Shown in pieces: positions 63,577-64,000 of a stretch of DNA of 64,000 nucleotides. A program made the position numbers and the translations under genes. Source of the DNA: Planctomycetaceae bacterium (GTDB lineage Bacteria; Planctomycetota; Planctomycetia; Planctomycetales; Planctomycetaceae). Every line of letters begins with the position of its first letter. Positions within the stretch are counted from its first letter, which is position 1. The stretch lies in contig PBOJ01000124.1 in NCBI GenBank assembly GCA_002724315.1, forward strand, positions 182,696 through 246,695. Direction: 5' to 3'. The notes under the pieces were generated by a model. The model made no database searches and had not been told where the DNA came from. It saw only the letters and a list, made by a program, of their open reading frames with translations.

Positions 63577-64000
63577 ATGCGGATTCAACGACAGAGCACT
63601 TCGATGACCTCTTTTGAAACCATGCAAGTCTGGACAAAAGTTGGTTTGCGATGGTCGGGGCACGCCGTGTGGTCCACCATTCTGACCCTCTCTCTCATGA
63701 CTACCGCGGGTTGTGGTGGATCGGATAGCGGTGAGGATCAGGTTGCTCAGTCAGATTCGAAGCCCAGCGGCGGCGGTGGCGAAATGCCCAGCGGCGGCGG
63801 TGGCGAAATGCCCGGCGGCGGTGGTGGCGGAATGCCCGGCGGCGGTGGCCAACCTGGTGGCGGCGGTGGCCAACCTGGTGGCGGTCCCGGACTACCACCT
63901 GATCCTGCTGGTGGAATTTCATCTGGAGCCGGTGGTGGCGGCGGACAACCTGGTGGCGGTGGAGCCGGACAGGGCTTCCCGGGTGGTGGTGGACAACCTG
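63577..64000 (+). CDS. Gly-rich lipoprotein, incomplete at window end
   Basis: 141 codons are visible and the frame stays open to the window edge. ATG 63577 follows AGGAG (63564-63568). The N-terminus has a hydrophobic run and lipobox-like end (TILTLSLMTTAGCGGSDSGE), so the protein should be lipid-anchored at about C48. After a short Asp/Ser segment it is almost only glycine with Met, Pro, Gln and Ser: units of the type SGGGGEMP, GGGGGMPG and GGGGQPGG. No folded domain is visible yet. The composition recalls the GGGMPG tract of the mosaic protein at 9228. The repeats could be a spacer before a domain beyond the window. Confidence 0.85.
   Translation, partial: MRIQRQSTSMTSFETMQVWTKVGLRWSGHAVWSTILTLSLMTTAGCGGSDSGEDQVAQSDSKPSGGGGEMPSGGGGEMPGGGGGGMPGGGGQPGGGGGQPGGGPGLPPDPAGGISSGAGGGGGQPGGGGAGQGFPGGGGQP
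63770..63990 (+). repeat. Glycine-rich coding repeats
   Basis: Degenerate tandem units of about 18-24 bases coding GGGGEMPS, GGGGGMPG and GGGGQPG, in the lipoprotein gene. Two neighbouring units share an identical run around GGCGGTGGCGAAATGCCC. Confidence 0.8.

Noticed and set aside
63205..63663. Minus-strand open frame of 152 codons before the lipoprotein gene
   Set aside because: It overlaps the start of the lipoprotein gene and the hairpin leader, has no Shine-Dalgarno sequence and is not protein-like.
1..64000. tRNA, rRNA, CRISPR arrays, insertion sequences, phage genes
   Set aside because: Intergenic regions were read for T-loop-like runs, direct-repeat arrays, transposases and phage genes; none was convincing. 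The Xer-type recombinase has no mobile-element context. Covariance-model search could still find a short RNA.

Overview
This 64 kb, GC-rich window looks like chromosomal DNA of a Planctomycetota bacterium. Family-level markers support this: a beta-propeller protein with a C-terminal c-type heme domain of the planctomycete kind, DUF1559 and TIGR03067-like domains, an FHA/protein-kinase/ECF-sigma locus, many secreted proteins of unknown function, and menaquinone synthesis by the futalosine route (mqnP, mqnE). I cannot name a genus. About 50 genes were called. I saw no rRNA, tRNA, CRISPR array, insertion sequence or phage module.

Layout. 1-3.8 kb: the end of a conserved planctomycete gene, then a large heme-domain dehydrogenase-like protein. 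3.9-9.1 kb: a compact type VII (ESX-like) secretion locus with two small W-x-D helical proteins, a coiled-coil protein between them, and a 1341-residue membrane FtsK/SpoIIIE ATPase. 9.2-12.7 kb: a zinc-ribbon/DUF1559/TIGR03067 mosaic protein. 12.7-16 kb (minus): MlrC-like metallopeptidase, PlsC and CdsA (phospholipid synthesis). 16.2-21 kb (plus): exported Pcm, YgfZ, malate dehydrogenase, BioA. 21-29 kb: a membrane protein, then two TPR proteins with TolQ/ExbB and two TolR/ExbD proteins behind a good promoter. 29-32.4 kb (minus): XerD-like recombinase and a UvrD/PcrA helicase. 32.6-37.8 kb: secreted protein, aldo/keto reductase, hydroxyacyl-CoA dehydrogenase, ThuA-like protein.

38-43.5 kb: a membrane protein with an anti-sigma-like N-terminus, MqnP, MqnE, DUF1805, a VOC protein and a 65-residue membrane protein. 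43.5-48 kb (minus): type IIA topoisomerase pair parC-parE, coupled by an ATGA overlap. 48.4-50.6 kb: three secreted proteins, two with tandem repeats. 50.7-57.2 kb (minus): FHA protein, Ser/Thr kinase, membrane protein, ECF sigma factor and TPR protein in one tight run. 57.4-63.2 kb: coiled-coil protein, pectate-lyase-like protein, and a minus run of M19 dipeptidase, DUF423, PfpI/DJ-1, TSUP transporter and a small membrane protein. The window ends inside a glycine-rich lipoprotein gene whose leader can fold into three consecutive hairpins.

The two most system-like loci are the ESX-like cluster (3.9-9.1 kb) and the FHA-kinase-membrane protein-ECF sigma cluster (50.7-57.2 kb). The TPR-TolQRR operon (22-29 kb) may be an envelope energy-coupling machine. 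The folded leaders at 32.5 kb and 63.5 kb are the best non-coding candidates. Coordinates of starts were chosen by ribosome binding sites, overlaps and signal peptides, and several remain uncertain.
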